Assembly (NCBI GenBank): GCA_035707805.1
Contig: DASSTS010000051.1
Span: 62,001 to 126,000, forward strand
DNA from: Castellaniella sp035707805
GTDB lineage: Bacteria; Pseudomonadota; Gammaproteobacteria; Burkholderiales; Burkholderiaceae_B
Direction: 5' to 3'
DNA length: 64,000 nucleotides
In this document: piece after piece, positions 1 to 8,518 of the stretch
Layout of the letters: each line of letters begins with the position of its first letter
Numbering within the stretch: position 1 is the stretch's first letter
The notes under the pieces: generated by a model
The model's database searches: none
What the model saw: the letters and a program-made list of their open reading frames with translations, nothing else
Told to the model about the DNA's origin: nothing
Position numbers and translations under genes: made by a program

Positions 1-838
1 CAGCGCCGAGGTCGAATTCGCGGGCGCGCTGGGGCGGCGGGTCGGCGAGCCGGGGCGCGGCATCGCGACCCTGGTCGAGATGGCCTCGTACACCCGGCTG
101 GACTGCGTGCTGGGCAGCGCGGCCCTGCTGCGCCAGGCCGTGGTGCAGGCCATCCACCATGCCCGGCACCGGCGCGCCTTCGGACGCGCGCTGATCGATC
201 AGCCCCTGATGCGGCAGGTGCTGGCCGACCTGGCCCTGGAAAGCGAGGCGGCCACCGTGCTGGCCTTGCGCCTGGCGCGCGCCTTCGACCATCCCGAGCA
301 GCCCGCCGAGCAGGCGTGGCGCCGGATCCTCACGCCGGCCGCGAAATTCTGGATCTGCAAGCGTGCGATCGAGGCCATCGCCGAATGCATGGAGGTCTGG
401 GGCGGCAACGGCTACATCGAGGACGGCCCGATGGCGCGCCTGTACCGCGAGGCGCCCGTCAATTCCATCTGGGAAGGCTCGGGCAACGTCATGTGCCTGG
501 ACGTGCTGCGCGCGGCACGCCACGCGGACCCGCACGTGACCCAGGAAATCGATGCGCTGGCCAGAGTGCATGCCGGCGAACCGGGCTTGCGGGCCGCCGC
601 CGACCGCGTGTTGCGGGGCTTGCAGGCCGATCCCGAATCCCAGCAGGCGCAGGCCCGCCAGATCGCACAGGACCTGGTCCTGCTGGTGCAGGCCGACCTG
701 CTGCTGCGCCACGCGCCCGAACAAGTATCGCGGGTCTTCGTCGACAGCCGGCTGGCGGGTTCGGGGGGCCGCGTCTACGGCGCCCAGGCGGCCGGCCTGG
801 CGTCCGACGTCCTGCTGCAGCGGGCATGGCCGGCCTGA
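1..838 (+). CDS. AidB-like acyl-CoA dehydrogenase (C-terminal part, 5' end outside window)
   Basis: The reading frame is open from base 2 and ends at the TGA at 836-838, so only the C-terminal ~278 residues are present. Acyl-CoA dehydrogenase C-terminal motifs are visible: ARHRRAFGRALIDQPLM followed by a helical stretch, then EVWGGNGYIEDGPMARLYRE and NSIWEGSGNVMCLDVLRA. This combination is typical of the AidB/isovaleryl-CoA dehydrogenase-like branch, whose members are FAD-dependent; AidB itself is linked to alkylation stress and its physiological substrate is unsettled. The extra helical tail after the WEGSGN motif also fits AidB-like proteins. An in-frame ATG at position 80 is internal, because conserved sequence (LGRRVGEPGRGIATLVEM) precedes it. 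The family is clear; the exact substrate is not. Confidence 0.85.
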   Translation, partial: SAEVEFAGALGRRVGEPGRGIATLVEMASYTRLDCVLGSAALLRQAVVQAIHHARHRRAFGRALIDQPLMRQVLADLALESEAATVLALRLARAFDHPEQPAEQAWRRILTPAAKFWICKRAIEAIAECMEVWGGNGYIEDGPMARLYREAPVNSIWEGSGNVMCLDVLRAARHADPHVTQEIDALARVHAGEPGLRAAADRVLRGLQADPESQQAQARQIAQDLVLLVQADLLLRHAPEQVSRVFVDSRLAGSGGRVYGAQAAGLASDVLLQRAWPA

Positions 839-902
839 GCGGCCTGCACCTCCGCTACAATGGCGACCATGGCTGCGTCTTCGTCGCGGCCCTTTTTTTG
901 CC

Positions 903-1592
903 ATGAACGCCATGCCTTTTCCTGCTTCGGCCGCGGACATTTCCGAGGACGTCCGCGCGGCCCCGCGGCCCGTGTCCGTGCGCCCGCGCCTGCGCCGCCA
1001 GGGCCTGCGGCGAGCCGGCGGCGCGCCCGGCCGCCGGACGGTCCGCGCGCTGGGCGCGCTGGCGGCGGCCCTGCCGCTGCTGTGGCCGGCCGCCGCGCCG
1101 GCCGCCGCGCCCTATGCCCTGGCCGGGCGCGTGGTGCAGGTGGCCGATGGCGATACCCTGACCCTGCTGGTGGGCCGCCAGCGCCAGCGCGTGCGGCTGG
1201 CCAGCATCGACGCCCCGGAGACCGGCCACGGCCGCACCCAGCCCGGCCAGCCCTACGGCCAGGCCGCCCGGCGGGCGCTGGCCGATCTGGTGGCCGGCAA
1301 GACGCTGCGCCTGCGCTGCTACGAGCAGGATCATTACGGGCGCGAGATCTGCGACGTGCCCCTGCCCGATGGCCGGCTGGCCAACCGCCTGATGGTCGCC
1401 AGCGGCATGGCATGGGCGAACCGGCAGGGTGGCGGCAAGTACCTGCGCGACGCCAGCCTGGCGGGGCTGGAGCGCCAGGCGCGCCAGCAGGGCGTCGGGT
1501 TGTGGCGCGATGCCCATCCCGTGGCGCCCTGGGACTGGCGCTGGAAATGCTGGCGGGCGCTTGAAACGGGGCATCCCGCCCCCATTTGCTGA
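903..1592 (+). CDS. Exported thermonuclease-family (SNase-like) protein
   Basis: A 229-residue protein with a staphylococcal-nuclease fold. The catalytic pattern is visible: DGDT around residues 82-85, Arg98, Asp103 and Glu106 in VRLASIDAPE, and Arg147 in HYGREICD. These correspond to the Asp21/Arg35/Asp40/Glu43/Arg87 set of the family. A long basic N-terminus is followed by a hydrophobic Ala/Leu stretch (about residues 48-70), which could be a signal peptide or anchor, so action outside the cytoplasm is likely. ATGs at 903 and 912 are both possible starts; 903 is used. A TACAAT hexamer at 856-861 could be a -10 element. The stop nearly touches the next gene, suggesting co-transcription. Confidence 0.8.
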   Translation: MNAMPFPASAADISEDVRAAPRPVSVRPRLRRQGLRRAGGAPGRRTVRALGALAAALPLLWPAAAPAAAPYALAGRVVQVADGDTLTLLVGRQRQRVRLASIDAPETGHGRTQPGQPYGQAARRALADLVAGKTLRLRCYEQDHYGREICDVPLPDGRLANRLMVASGMAWANRQGGGKYLRDASLAGLERQARQQGVGLWRDAHPVAPWDWRWKCWRALETGHPAPIC

Positions 1593-1600
1593 CCATGGCA

Positions 1601-2074
1601 ATGAAAGTATTCGATCTCTCATGCGAACATGACCACGTCTTCGAGGGCTGGTTCGCATCCCAGGAAAGCTATGACGACCAGCGGGCGCGGGGCCTCGTGC
1701 GCTGCCCGATCTGCCAGAGCGGCGAGATCACCCGCCGCGTCTCGGCTCCCCACCTGAACGTCAGCCACCTGCGCCGCGAGCCGGCCCGCGCCGAATCCCC
1801 GGATGCCGGCGGGCGCGCGGCGGTGGCGGCGCCGTCCGGCAACCAGCTGGCGCGGCTGCAGGCCGAGGTCCTGCGCCAGATCCGCCAGATCGTGCGCCAG
1901 ACCGACGACGTCGGCGCCCGCTTTGCCGACGAGGCGCGCCGCATGCACAGCGGCGAGATCGAAGAGCGCCCGATCCGCGGCACGGCCTCGGTCGAAGAAT
2001 GCCGCGACCTGGTCGAGGACGGCATCTCCATCATGCCGATTCCCGACATCCTGGACGACGACCGGCTGCAATGA
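1601..2074 (+). CDS. DUF1178 family protein
   Basis: A 157-residue protein that starts MKVFDLSCEHDHVFEGWF and carries a CxxxH-like pair (Cys8, His12) followed by RCPICQSG (Cys35, Cys38). This arrangement suggests a small zinc-ribbon-like N-terminus. The rest is a charged helical segment ending in a conserved stretch (EERPIRGTASVEE...GISIMPIPD). DUF1178 proteins are common in proteobacteria and have no established function. ATG 1595 (MAMKVF) is an alternative start; 1601 is chosen because family members begin at MKV. It follows the nuclease gene by 8 bp and is followed by a bidirectional terminator. Confidence 0.85.
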   Translation: MKVFDLSCEHDHVFEGWFASQESYDDQRARGLVRCPICQSGEITRRVSAPHLNVSHLRREPARAESPDAGGRAAVAAPSGNQLARLQAEVLRQIRQIVRQTDDVGARFADEARRMHSGEIEERPIRGTASVEECRDLVEDGISIMPIPDILDDDRLQ

Positions 2075-2103
2075 GCCGGGCGGGGCCGCGCGCGCCGCCC
2101 ATG

Positions 2104-2132
2104 AAAAAACGGGGCCGCGAGGCCCCGTTTTT
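2104..2132. terminator. Bidirectional Rho-independent terminator
   Basis: A perfect inverted repeat (AAAAACGGGGCC - GCGA - GGCCCCGTTTTT) has a T-run on both strands. It lies between the DUF1178 gene (plus) and efp (minus), so it can terminate both convergent transcripts. Confidence 0.9.
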
Positions 2133-2158
2133 CTGGATCCGGCAGCGGATCGCCCTAT

Positions 2159-2716
2159 TTACATCACGCGGCTGCGGTACTCGTTGGTGCGGGTGTCGAT
2201 CTCGATCTTGTCGCCGATGTTGCAGAACAGCGGGACCGAGACTTCGTAGCCGGTGTTGATCTTGGCGGGCTTCAGGACCTTGCCCGAGGTGTCGCCTTTG
2301 ACGGCCGGCTCGGTGTAGATGATCTCGCGCACGATGATGGTGGGCAGCTCGACGGAAATGGCGCGGCCGTCATAGAAGACGACTTCGACGGCCATGCCTT
2401 CCTCGAGGTAGTTCAGCGCGTCGCCCATGCTGTCGGCTTCGACTTCGTGCTGGTTGTATTCCTCGTCCATGAAGACATACATCGGGTCGGCGAAATAGGA
2501 ATAGGTGCATTCCTTGTTTTCCAGGACCACCTGCTCGAACTTTTCGTCGGCCTTGTAGACGGATTCGCTGGCGCTGCCGGTCAGCAGGTTCTTGAACTTC
2601 AGCTTGACCACGGCGGCGTTGCGGCCGGACTTGTTGTATTCGGCCTTCTGGACCACCAGGGGCTCGTTGCCGACCATGACGACGTTGCCTACGCGCAGTT
2701 CTTGGGCGATTTTCAT
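2159..2716 (-). CDS. efp: Elongation factor P
   Basis: A 185-residue EF-P with the usual three beta-barrel domains. It binds the ribosome between the P and E sites and rescues stalling at polyproline stretches. The modified loop reads EYNKSGRNAA, with Arg32 at the tip instead of lysine. This marks the arginine-rhamnosylated class modified by EarP, whose gene lies directly upstream. The C-terminal domain (GDTSGKVLKPAKINTGYEVSVPLF...YRSRVM) is intact. A GGAGT ribosome binding site precedes the ATG. An 84-bp gap separates it from earP, so it may also have its own promoter. Confidence 0.97.
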   Translation of the reverse strand: MKIAQELRVGNVVMVGNEPLVVQKAEYNKSGRNAAVVKLKFKNLLTGSASESVYKADEKFEQVVLENKECTYSYFADPMYVFMDEEYNQHEVEADSMGDALNYLEEGMAVEVVFYDGRAISVELPTIIVREIIYTEPAVKGDTSGKVLKPAKINTGYEVSVPLFCNIGDKIEIDTRTNEYRSRVM

Positions 2717-2800
2717 AGGGTAAGGACTCCGGGGATTTGACGTGCCCCGAGCATGAAAAACGCGTTTCGAGGCAAAGCAGGAAAAAGTTAACTGTGTATT

Positions 2801-3895
2801 CTAACTCTTCTGCAGGCGCTTCTGGCAAAAGTTCACCAATCCGGTGGCCAGATCCACCAGGCCCGCCAGCTCGTCCGCCCAGGCGCGGCTGCGTGCCTGC
2901 CAGGTTTGCCACGTGCCATCCGCCAGCGCCAGCAGCGCTGCCTGCCGCACCGCCTCGTCGTCCCCGCGGTTCCAGGCGCGCGTCAGGTCCTGCGCGGGCT
3001 GCGGCCACCGCGCCCGGTCCAGCCAGGCCTCCAGCTTGTCCAGGTGCGCCTCGTCCTCCTGGCGGTAGGCCTGCCAGACCAGGGGCCGGCCCGCCCAGAT
3101 CGCGCGCACCAGCGAATCCTCGCCCCGCACGAAATTCAGGTCGCAGCACCACAGCAGCTCGTCGAAGCGGGACTGCGGCACGAAAGGGATGTCGAGTACG
3201 CGCAGCGCGCCCAGGTCGGACAGGCCCGGCGGCCGCGGTCCCGGCACCAGCAGGCAGGTCGGGGTGTCCAGCTGCGCCAGCGCCGCGCGCAGCCCCGCCC
3301 ATGGAGCATCCGGGTAGCAGAACAGCAGCGCGTAGCGGCAGCCCGCGATGAGGTCGTCCGCCGGCAGGCCGGTCAGTTCCCGCAGGCGCTCGCGCCTGTC
3401 CCGGCGCGCTGTGCCGTCCCGCTGCGCGAGCAGGCCGGCTTCACGCGGCAGCCCGCCGGTGGCCGGGGTGAAGCCCGGGAAATAGAAATGCTTGGGGACG
3501 CCGTTGGCCTGGGGCGAGGGCAGGCCGTGGCAGCCTTCCACCCAGGGTTCGGCGCTGAGGTATTCCAGATTGATCCACAGGCAGTGGCGGGCCGCCAGGG
3601 TGTCCTGGTAACGCTGCGGCGGTGTGCAGGCGAAGGCCTCGATCACCACGCCGCGCTCGGGCGCCCCGGCCTGATCGGCGAGCGCCCAGGCGCCGACCTC
3701 GACGCCGTGCCGTGTCTGGCGGTCCAGGGACGGATCGATCTCGGGCACCAGGCGGGCCAGCGTGCCGAGATCGTCGATCCAGAGGCGCACGGCGTGCCCC
3801 ATCGAGGCCAACTGGCGCGCCAGGCGCCAGCAGACGCCGGCATCCCCGTAGTTGTCGACGACGCGGCAGAAGAGATCGAAGCGCAGGGCATTCAT
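2801..3895 (-). CDS. earP: EF-P arginine rhamnosyltransferase EarP
   Basis: A 364-residue member of the former DUF2331 family, which transfers rhamnose from dTDP-L-rhamnose to Arg32 of EF-P. The N-terminal DNYGDAGVCWRLARQL motif (residues 14-29) contains the conserved aspartates needed for catalysis. The C-terminal half holds the nucleotide-sugar binding region of this GT-B enzyme (LVPGPRPPG..., VPQSRFDELLWCCDLNFVRGEDSLVRAIWAGRPLVWQ). Length and adjacency to efp match the family. No rmlABCD genes for dTDP-rhamnose synthesis are present in the window. Confidence 0.95.
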   Translation of the reverse strand: MNALRFDLFCRVVDNYGDAGVCWRLARQLASMGHAVRLWIDDLGTLARLVPEIDPSLDRQTRHGVEVGAWALADQAGAPERGVVIEAFACTPPQRYQDTLAARHCLWINLEYLSAEPWVEGCHGLPSPQANGVPKHFYFPGFTPATGGLPREAGLLAQRDGTARRDRRERLRELTGLPADDLIAGCRYALLFCYPDAPWAGLRAALAQLDTPTCLLVPGPRPPGLSDLGALRVLDIPFVPQSRFDELLWCCDLNFVRGEDSLVRAIWAGRPLVWQAYRQEDEAHLDKLEAWLDRARWPQPAQDLTRAWNRGDDEAVRQAALLALADGTWQTWQARSRAWADELAGLVDLATGLVNFCQKRLQKS

Positions 3896-3962
3896 CGGCG
3901 ATGCGGGCTCGGGCCCGGGGGCGACGGCGATCCCGGGCGGCGTCCCGTCCGGCGGAGGGGGC

Positions 3963-5171
3963 TCAATGGAACTGCACCGGCTCGGGATCGATTTCCTCGG
4001 GCAGCTCGGGATGCTGCATCTCGCCCAGCATGTTGGGGAAATACGGCGTGCCGCAGTCCTCGCAGAACTCCATGGGCTGCAGGCCGGGCAGGCGGCGCAC
4101 GTCCTGGATGCCGGACTCGCGCAGCAGCGCGGCCAGGGTGTCCCAGGTGTCGATCTGGCCTTCGGCGCCCTCCTCGGGTTCCAGCGAGGATTCCTCGCGG
4201 CTCAGGGACGGCCAGACACAGCCGTAGATGACGTCGTTGCTCTGACGGGTGCAGAAGCCGATGCGGTATTCCTCGATGGCCTGTTCGCCGCAGGCCACGA
4301 TGGCGGCCCGCAGCTCTTCGCCGGGAATCCGGGCGGCCGTCAGCAGCCAGGTGACGGCGGCTTTCAGCGTCAACGGGCGGATGCCCTGGTCGGCCTGCCG
4401 GGTACTGGTGTAGAACGCCTCGGGAGGCAGGTATTCCATCTGGCAGCCCGTGAACAGCGGATCGGTGATCTGCGCGCAGCCCTGCGCCCAGGCGGCGGCG
4501 ACCGAGGCGCGGTCAGGCTGTCCGCCAGGTTGCGAAGACTGCCACTGGAACAGCGCCTGACCCCGCGGCACGATGGCGGCGCCCATCAGGAAGTAGGCGT
4601 CGGCCAGCAGGTCGTCGGGCGTGTCGGGCGACCGCACGTCGGGCAGTTCGCGCCGCACGCCCAGCCCGTGCTGGGCCAGGCCCTGCGTCCAGCCGCGGGT
4701 CTCGCGGAAGGACTGCGGCAACTGGTCGAAGCGGATCAGCTGGGGCAGCAGGTGCAGGGCGGCGCCGGGCGCCAGTACGGCGGTTTTCATCAGCTCGCCC
4801 AGCTGCTGCACGTGCCCGGCCGTCAACTGGCCAGTCGGCAGCTGATAGCGCGTCCAGGCCAGCAGCGGTGCTGAAATCAGCTGCACGTCGTAGGTCTGGT
4901 CCTGGTGGGTGAGGCTCAGCGATTCGGAATGGGCCTCGGCCTGCTCGACCAGGATCTCGTAGGCGGGCGAGCGCTGGTCCAGCAGGTAGTCCAGGGCGGT
5001 CTCGACGCTGTGCCCCTGGCGACCGTTCAGCGTCTTGTCCAGCGCCTCGCCGAGCTGTTCCTGCCACCAGCGGTCTTCGAGCTGGCTGCCCGAGCGGGAC
5101 AGGGCTTCAGCAAGCGACACGAGGGAAAGCGACGTCCGGGACAGGGAAGAAGATCGGGAACGGGCGGGCAT
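3963..5171 (-). CDS. DUF2863 family protein
   Basis: A 402-residue protein of a family found mainly in Burkholderiales and of unknown function. No signal peptide or membrane segment is evident. The N-terminal ~35 residues are Ser/Arg-rich. Near the C-terminus FCEDCGTPYFPNMLGEMQHPELPEE contains a CxxC pair with a short acidic tail, which looks like a metal-binding or structural motif. It lies 67 bp upstream of earP on the same strand, so it may be co-transcribed with earP, but a functional link to EF-P modification is not established. Confidence 0.75.
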   Translation of the reverse strand: MPARSRSSSLSRTSLSLVSLAEALSRSGSQLEDRWWQEQLGEALDKTLNGRQGHSVETALDYLLDQRSPAYEILVEQAEAHSESLSLTHQDQTYDVQLISAPLLAWTRYQLPTGQLTAGHVQQLGELMKTAVLAPGAALHLLPQLIRFDQLPQSFRETRGWTQGLAQHGLGVRRELPDVRSPDTPDDLLADAYFLMGAAIVPRGQALFQWQSSQPGGQPDRASVAAAWAQGCAQITDPLFTGCQMEYLPPEAFYTSTRQADQGIRPLTLKAAVTWLLTAARIPGEELRAAIVACGEQAIEEYRIGFCTRQSNDVIYGCVWPSLSREESSLEPEEGAEGQIDTWDTLAALLRESGIQDVRRLPGLQPMEFCEDCGTPYFPNMLGEMQHPELPEEIDPEPVQFH

Positions 5172-5281
5172 GAGGGAAGGAAAAAGGGAGACAGGCTTCA
5201 GGTAACCCTAGTGTACCGCGTCCGCCCGGGTCGACCCATTGGGCAGACCGCCCGCGCGGAAGGGACGGGGGTGGCGGATGC

Positions 5282-5324
5282 AAAAACCCCCCGAGGGCCG
5301 GACGATGTCCGGCGGCTCGGGGGG
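5282..5324 (-). terminator. Rho-independent terminator of acnB
   Basis: Read on the minus strand: a 9-bp GC-rich stem (CCCCCCGAG...CTCGGGGGG) with a second internal hairpin (CCGGAC-ATC-GTCCGG), immediately followed by TTTTT. It lies about 60 bp after the acnB stop codon. Confidence 0.88.
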
Positions 5325-5385
5325 CGTCGCGGGCCTGGCCTCACGCCCCGCCCCGGCGGGCTGGGCGCGGGCCGCCGCCGCAGGC

Positions 5386-7971
5386 TCAGGCGTCGACCGT
5401 GTTGGCCACCGCCGTGAAGTCCTCGATCTGGTCGAAGTTCATGTAGCGGTAGATGTCCTTGCTGTCCTTGGACAACAGGCCCATGGCCTCCAGGTATTCC
5501 TCGCGGGTGGGGATGCGACCCAGGCCCGAGCAGATCGCGGCCATTTCGGCCGAACCCAGGAACACGTTGGAATTCTTGCCCAGGCGGTTGGGGAAGTTGC
5601 GCGTGCTGGTCGAGAACACCGTGGCGCCTTCACGCACCTGGGCCTGGTTGCCCATGCACAGCGAGCAGCCCGGCATTTCCATGCGGGCGCCGGCCGTGCC
5701 GAAGGTGCCGTAGTGGCCCTCCTTGGTCAGCTCGCTGGCGTCCATCTTGGTGGGCGGCGCCACCCAGAGCTTGGAGGGCAGGTCGCGCTTGCCCTTGAGC
5801 AGGGTCGCGGCCGCGCGGAAGTGGCCGATGTTGGTCATGCAGCTGCCGATGAAGACCTCGTCGATGGCGGTGCCGGCCACGTCCGAAAGCGTCTTGACGT
5901 CGTCCGGATCATTGGGGCAGGCCACGATGGGCTCGTGGATCTCGGACAGGTCGATGTCGATGACGGCGGCGTATTCGGCGTCGGCGTCGGGCTCGACCAG
6001 TTGCGGATCGGCCAGCCAGGCCTCCATGTTCTTGATGCGGCGCGTCAGCGTGCGGGCATCCTCGTAGCCGTTGGCGATCATCCATTTCAGCAGCGTGATG
6101 TTGCTGTTCAGGTATTCGATGATCGGTTCCTGGTTCAGGCGCACCGTGCAGGCCGCGGCGGAGCGCTCGGCCGAGGCGTCGGACAGCTCGAAGGCCTGTT
6201 CGATCTTCAGGTTGGGCAGGCCCTCGATCTCGAGGATGCGGCCGGAGAAGATGTTCTTCTTGCCTTTCTTTTCGACCGTCAGCAGGCCTTGCTTGATGGC
6301 GTACAGCGGGATGGCGTTGACCAGGTCGCGCAGGGTGACGCCAGGCTGCATCTCGCCCTTGAAGCGCACCAGGACGGATTCGGGCATGTCCAGCGGCATG
6401 ACGCCGGTGGCCGCCGCGAAGGCCACCAGGCCGGAGCCCGCCGGGAAGCTGATGCCGATCGGGAAGCGGGTGTGCGAGTCGCCGCCCGTGCCGACCGTGT
6501 CGGGCAGCAGCATGCGGTTCAGCCACGAGTGGATGATGCCGTCGCCCGGACGCAGCGCCACGCCGCCGCGGGTGCTGATGAAGGCGGGCAGCTCGTGGTG
6601 CGTCCTGACGTCCACGGGCTTGGGATAGGCGGCCGTGTGGCAGAAGGACTGCATGACCAGGTCGGCGGAAAAACCGACGCAGGCCAGGTCCTTGAGCTCG
6701 TCCCGGGTCATGGGGCCGGTGGTGTCCTGGCTGCCCACCGAGGTCATGCGCGGTTCGCAGTAGGTGCCCGGGCGCACGCCCTGGCCCTCGGGCAGGCCGC
6801 AGGCGCGGCCGACCAGTTTCTGCGCCAGGGAATAGCCCTTGCCGGTGTCGACGGGCGATTCGGGCAGGCGGAACAGCGTGGTGGGCGGCAGGCCCAGCGC
6901 CGCGCGGGCCTTGGCCGTCAGGCCGCGGCCGATGATCAGCGGAATGCGGCCGCCGGCGCGAACCTCGTCCAGCAGCACGTCGGACTTGAGCTTGAATTCG
7001 GAGACGACCTGGCCGTTCTTCAGGGCCTTGCCCTCGTAGGGACGCAACTCGATCACGTCGCCCATGTTCATGGCGGAGACGTCCAGCTCGATGGGCAGGG
7101 CGCCCGAGTCTTCCATGGTGTTGTAGAAGATCGGGGCGATCTTGCCGCCCAGGCAGACGCCGCCGAAGCGCTTGTTGGGCACGAAGGGGATGTCTTCTCC
7201 GGTATGCCAGATGACCGAGTTGGTGGCGGACTTGCGCGAGGAGCCGGTGCCGACCACGTCGCCGACGTAGGCGACCAGGTGGCCCTTGGCCTTGAGCTCG
7301 TTGATGAGGCCGATGGGGCCGACCTGGCCCGGGGCGTCGGGGGTGATGCCGTCGCGCGGGTTCTTCAGCATCGCCAGCGCATGCAGCGGGATGTCGGGGC
7401 GGCTCCAGGCGTCGGGCGCCGGGGACAGGTCGTCCGTGTTCGTCTCGCCGGTGACCTTGAAGACGGTCAGCGTGAGGCTCTGCGGGACTTCGGGGCGGCT
7501 GGTGAACCATTCGGCGTCGGCCCAGCTCTTCAGGACAGCCTGGGCCTGGGCATTGCCCGCCTTGGCCTTTTCCTCGATGTCATGGAAGGCGTCGAAGACC
7601 AGCAGGGTCTTTTTCAGGCCCTCGGCGGCGACCGGAGCGAGGTCGGGGTGGTCCAGCAACTCGATCAAGGCGCTGATGTTGTAGCCGCCCAGCATGGTGC
7701 CCAGCAGTTCGGTGGCACGCTTGGCGTCGATCAGCGCACAGGTTTCCTTGCCCAGGGCCAGGGCGGCCAGGTAGGAGGCCTTGACCTTGGCGGCATCGTC
7801 CACGCCGGCGGGGACGCGATGGGTGAACAGGTCCAGCAGGAACTGGTCTTCGCCGGCGGGCGGGTTTTTCAGCAGCTCGATCAGTTCGGCGGTCTGTTGC
7901 GCCGTCAGGGGGAGCGGCGGAATGCCGATCGCCTCGCGGGCGGCGGCTTCGGTGCGGTAGGAATCCAGCAT
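5386..7971 (-). CDS. acnB: Aconitate hydratase B (bifunctional with 2-methylisocitrate dehydratase)
   Basis: An 861-residue AcnB, the usual length. The N-terminal HEAT-like domain (residues ~1-160) precedes the swivel domain, as in the B-type enzyme. The [4Fe-4S] ligands are in VFIGSCMTNIGH and PGCSLCMGNQAQV near the C-terminus. The enzyme converts citrate to isocitrate, and in organisms with prpBCD it often also hydrates 2-methyl-cis-aconitate. No separate AcnD/PrpF pair is seen here, so AcnB probably closes the methylcitrate cycle. A copy of the AT-rich operator found in front of mdh lies about 70 bp upstream. Confidence 0.97.
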   Translation of the reverse strand: MLDSYRTEAAAREAIGIPPLPLTAQQTAELIELLKNPPAGEDQFLLDLFTHRVPAGVDDAAKVKASYLAALALGKETCALIDAKRATELLGTMLGGYNISALIELLDHPDLAPVAAEGLKKTLLVFDAFHDIEEKAKAGNAQAQAVLKSWADAEWFTSRPEVPQSLTLTVFKVTGETNTDDLSPAPDAWSRPDIPLHALAMLKNPRDGITPDAPGQVGPIGLINELKAKGHLVAYVGDVVGTGSSRKSATNSVIWHTGEDIPFVPNKRFGGVCLGGKIAPIFYNTMEDSGALPIELDVSAMNMGDVIELRPYEGKALKNGQVVSEFKLKSDVLLDEVRAGGRIPLIIGRGLTAKARAALGLPPTTLFRLPESPVDTGKGYSLAQKLVGRACGLPEGQGVRPGTYCEPRMTSVGSQDTTGPMTRDELKDLACVGFSADLVMQSFCHTAAYPKPVDVRTHHELPAFISTRGGVALRPGDGIIHSWLNRMLLPDTVGTGGDSHTRFPIGISFPAGSGLVAFAAATGVMPLDMPESVLVRFKGEMQPGVTLRDLVNAIPLYAIKQGLLTVEKKGKKNIFSGRILEIEGLPNLKIEQAFELSDASAERSAAACTVRLNQEPIIEYLNSNITLLKWMIANGYEDARTLTRRIKNMEAWLADPQLVEPDADAEYAAVIDIDLSEIHEPIVACPNDPDDVKTLSDVAGTAIDEVFIGSCMTNIGHFRAAATLLKGKRDLPSKLWVAPPTKMDASELTKEGHYGTFGTAGARMEMPGCSLCMGNQAQVREGATVFSTSTRNFPNRLGKNSNVFLGSAEMAAICSGLGRIPTREEYLEAMGLLSKDSKDIYRYMNFDQIEDFTAVANTVDA

Positions 7972-8038
7972 GAAATGCCCCAGAAGGAAGGGTTTGAGAA
8001 TGGCGGTATTTTAAAGGGGAAGGGGCGTTCAGGCAACA

Positions 8039-8059
8039 GTCTTATATAAGATATAAGAG
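8039..8059. promoter_or_regulatory. AT-rich operator upstream of acnB (GntR-type candidate)
   Basis: The palindrome CTTATATAAG is extended by a third half-site (ATATAAGA). The site matches 20 of 21 positions of the reverse complement of 14104-14124, which lies between mdh and the GntR regulator. In GC-rich DNA such identity at two TCA-gene promoters strongly suggests a common regulator. Confidence 0.65.
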
Positions 8060-8108
8060 TTGGTGGGGTTCTCACGGGTTGGTTTTTGGATGTTCTTTGG
8101 GGAGAGCT

Positions 8109-8213
8109 CATCGTCCTTGCCTGGGCTGGGGGGCACAGGTCGCGAATTGGCGGCTTCGCCGGATGTGTGGATTCGGGCTCCAACAGTGCCCCCCAGCCCA
8201 GGCAAGGACGATG
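8109..8213. repeat. Hairpin element, small form (28-bp perfect arms)
   Basis: The arms 8109-8136 (CATCGTCCTTGCCTGGGCTG...) and 8186-8213 are exact reverse complements over 28 bp. They enclose a 49-nt core containing GCGAATTGGCGGCTTCGCCGG, which loosely resembles the core of the two larger elements. There is no T-run after the stem, so it is not a typical terminator. Confidence 0.8.
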
Positions 8214-8314
8214 GTCGAGAACTGGGGCGCTTCAAAACAGGACGCCGCTGCGGGACGACACTTCGCCTGGGCGGGCAGGCTTCGGCTTCAATAGTGTCCC
8301 GCCCCAGCCAAGTC

Positions 8315-8395
8315 AAGTCCAAGCTAAGCCCAAGTCCAAGTCCAAGCTAAGCCCAAGCCCAAGTCCAAGTCCAAGCCCAAGCTAAGTCCAAGCCC
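8315..8395. repeat. Short tandem array of AAGYCC and AAGCT units
   Basis: Fourteen head-to-tail units: eleven hexamers AAGTCC or AAGCCC and three pentamers AAGCT, totalling 81 bp. The sequences on both sides (GTGTCCCGCCCCAGCC on the left, CAAGGACGATGG on the right) resemble the two halves of the right arm of the 8109-8213 element. This suggests the array grew inside such an arm. Copy number is likely to vary between strains. Confidence 0.8.
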
Positions 8396-8518
8396 AAGGA
8401 CGATGGATGAAAGCCTGGTCGCCGCAAACCAAGACGGTGATCAAGCCCATAGATCGAGCACAGAGATCAAGCCCAGAGACGGCGAGAATTGCGGCGCTCC
8501 AAACCAAGACTTTCCCAG

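Noticed and set aside
5239..8049. Very long open frame on the plus strand opposite acnB, and similar ones opposite prpC/prpD, prpB, mdh, sdhA, sucA, lpdA, nrdA and others
   Set aside because: These are mirror frames of GC-rich genes. Their products are rich in Gly, Val, His and Arg, have no known domains, and follow the codon pattern of the genes on the other strand.
8079..8385. Plus-strand open frames encoding Ser/Pro repeats and similar peptides in the acnB-GNAT gap
   Set aside because: They are translations of the inverted repeats and the AAGYCC array, with no ribosome binding site and no conserved domain.
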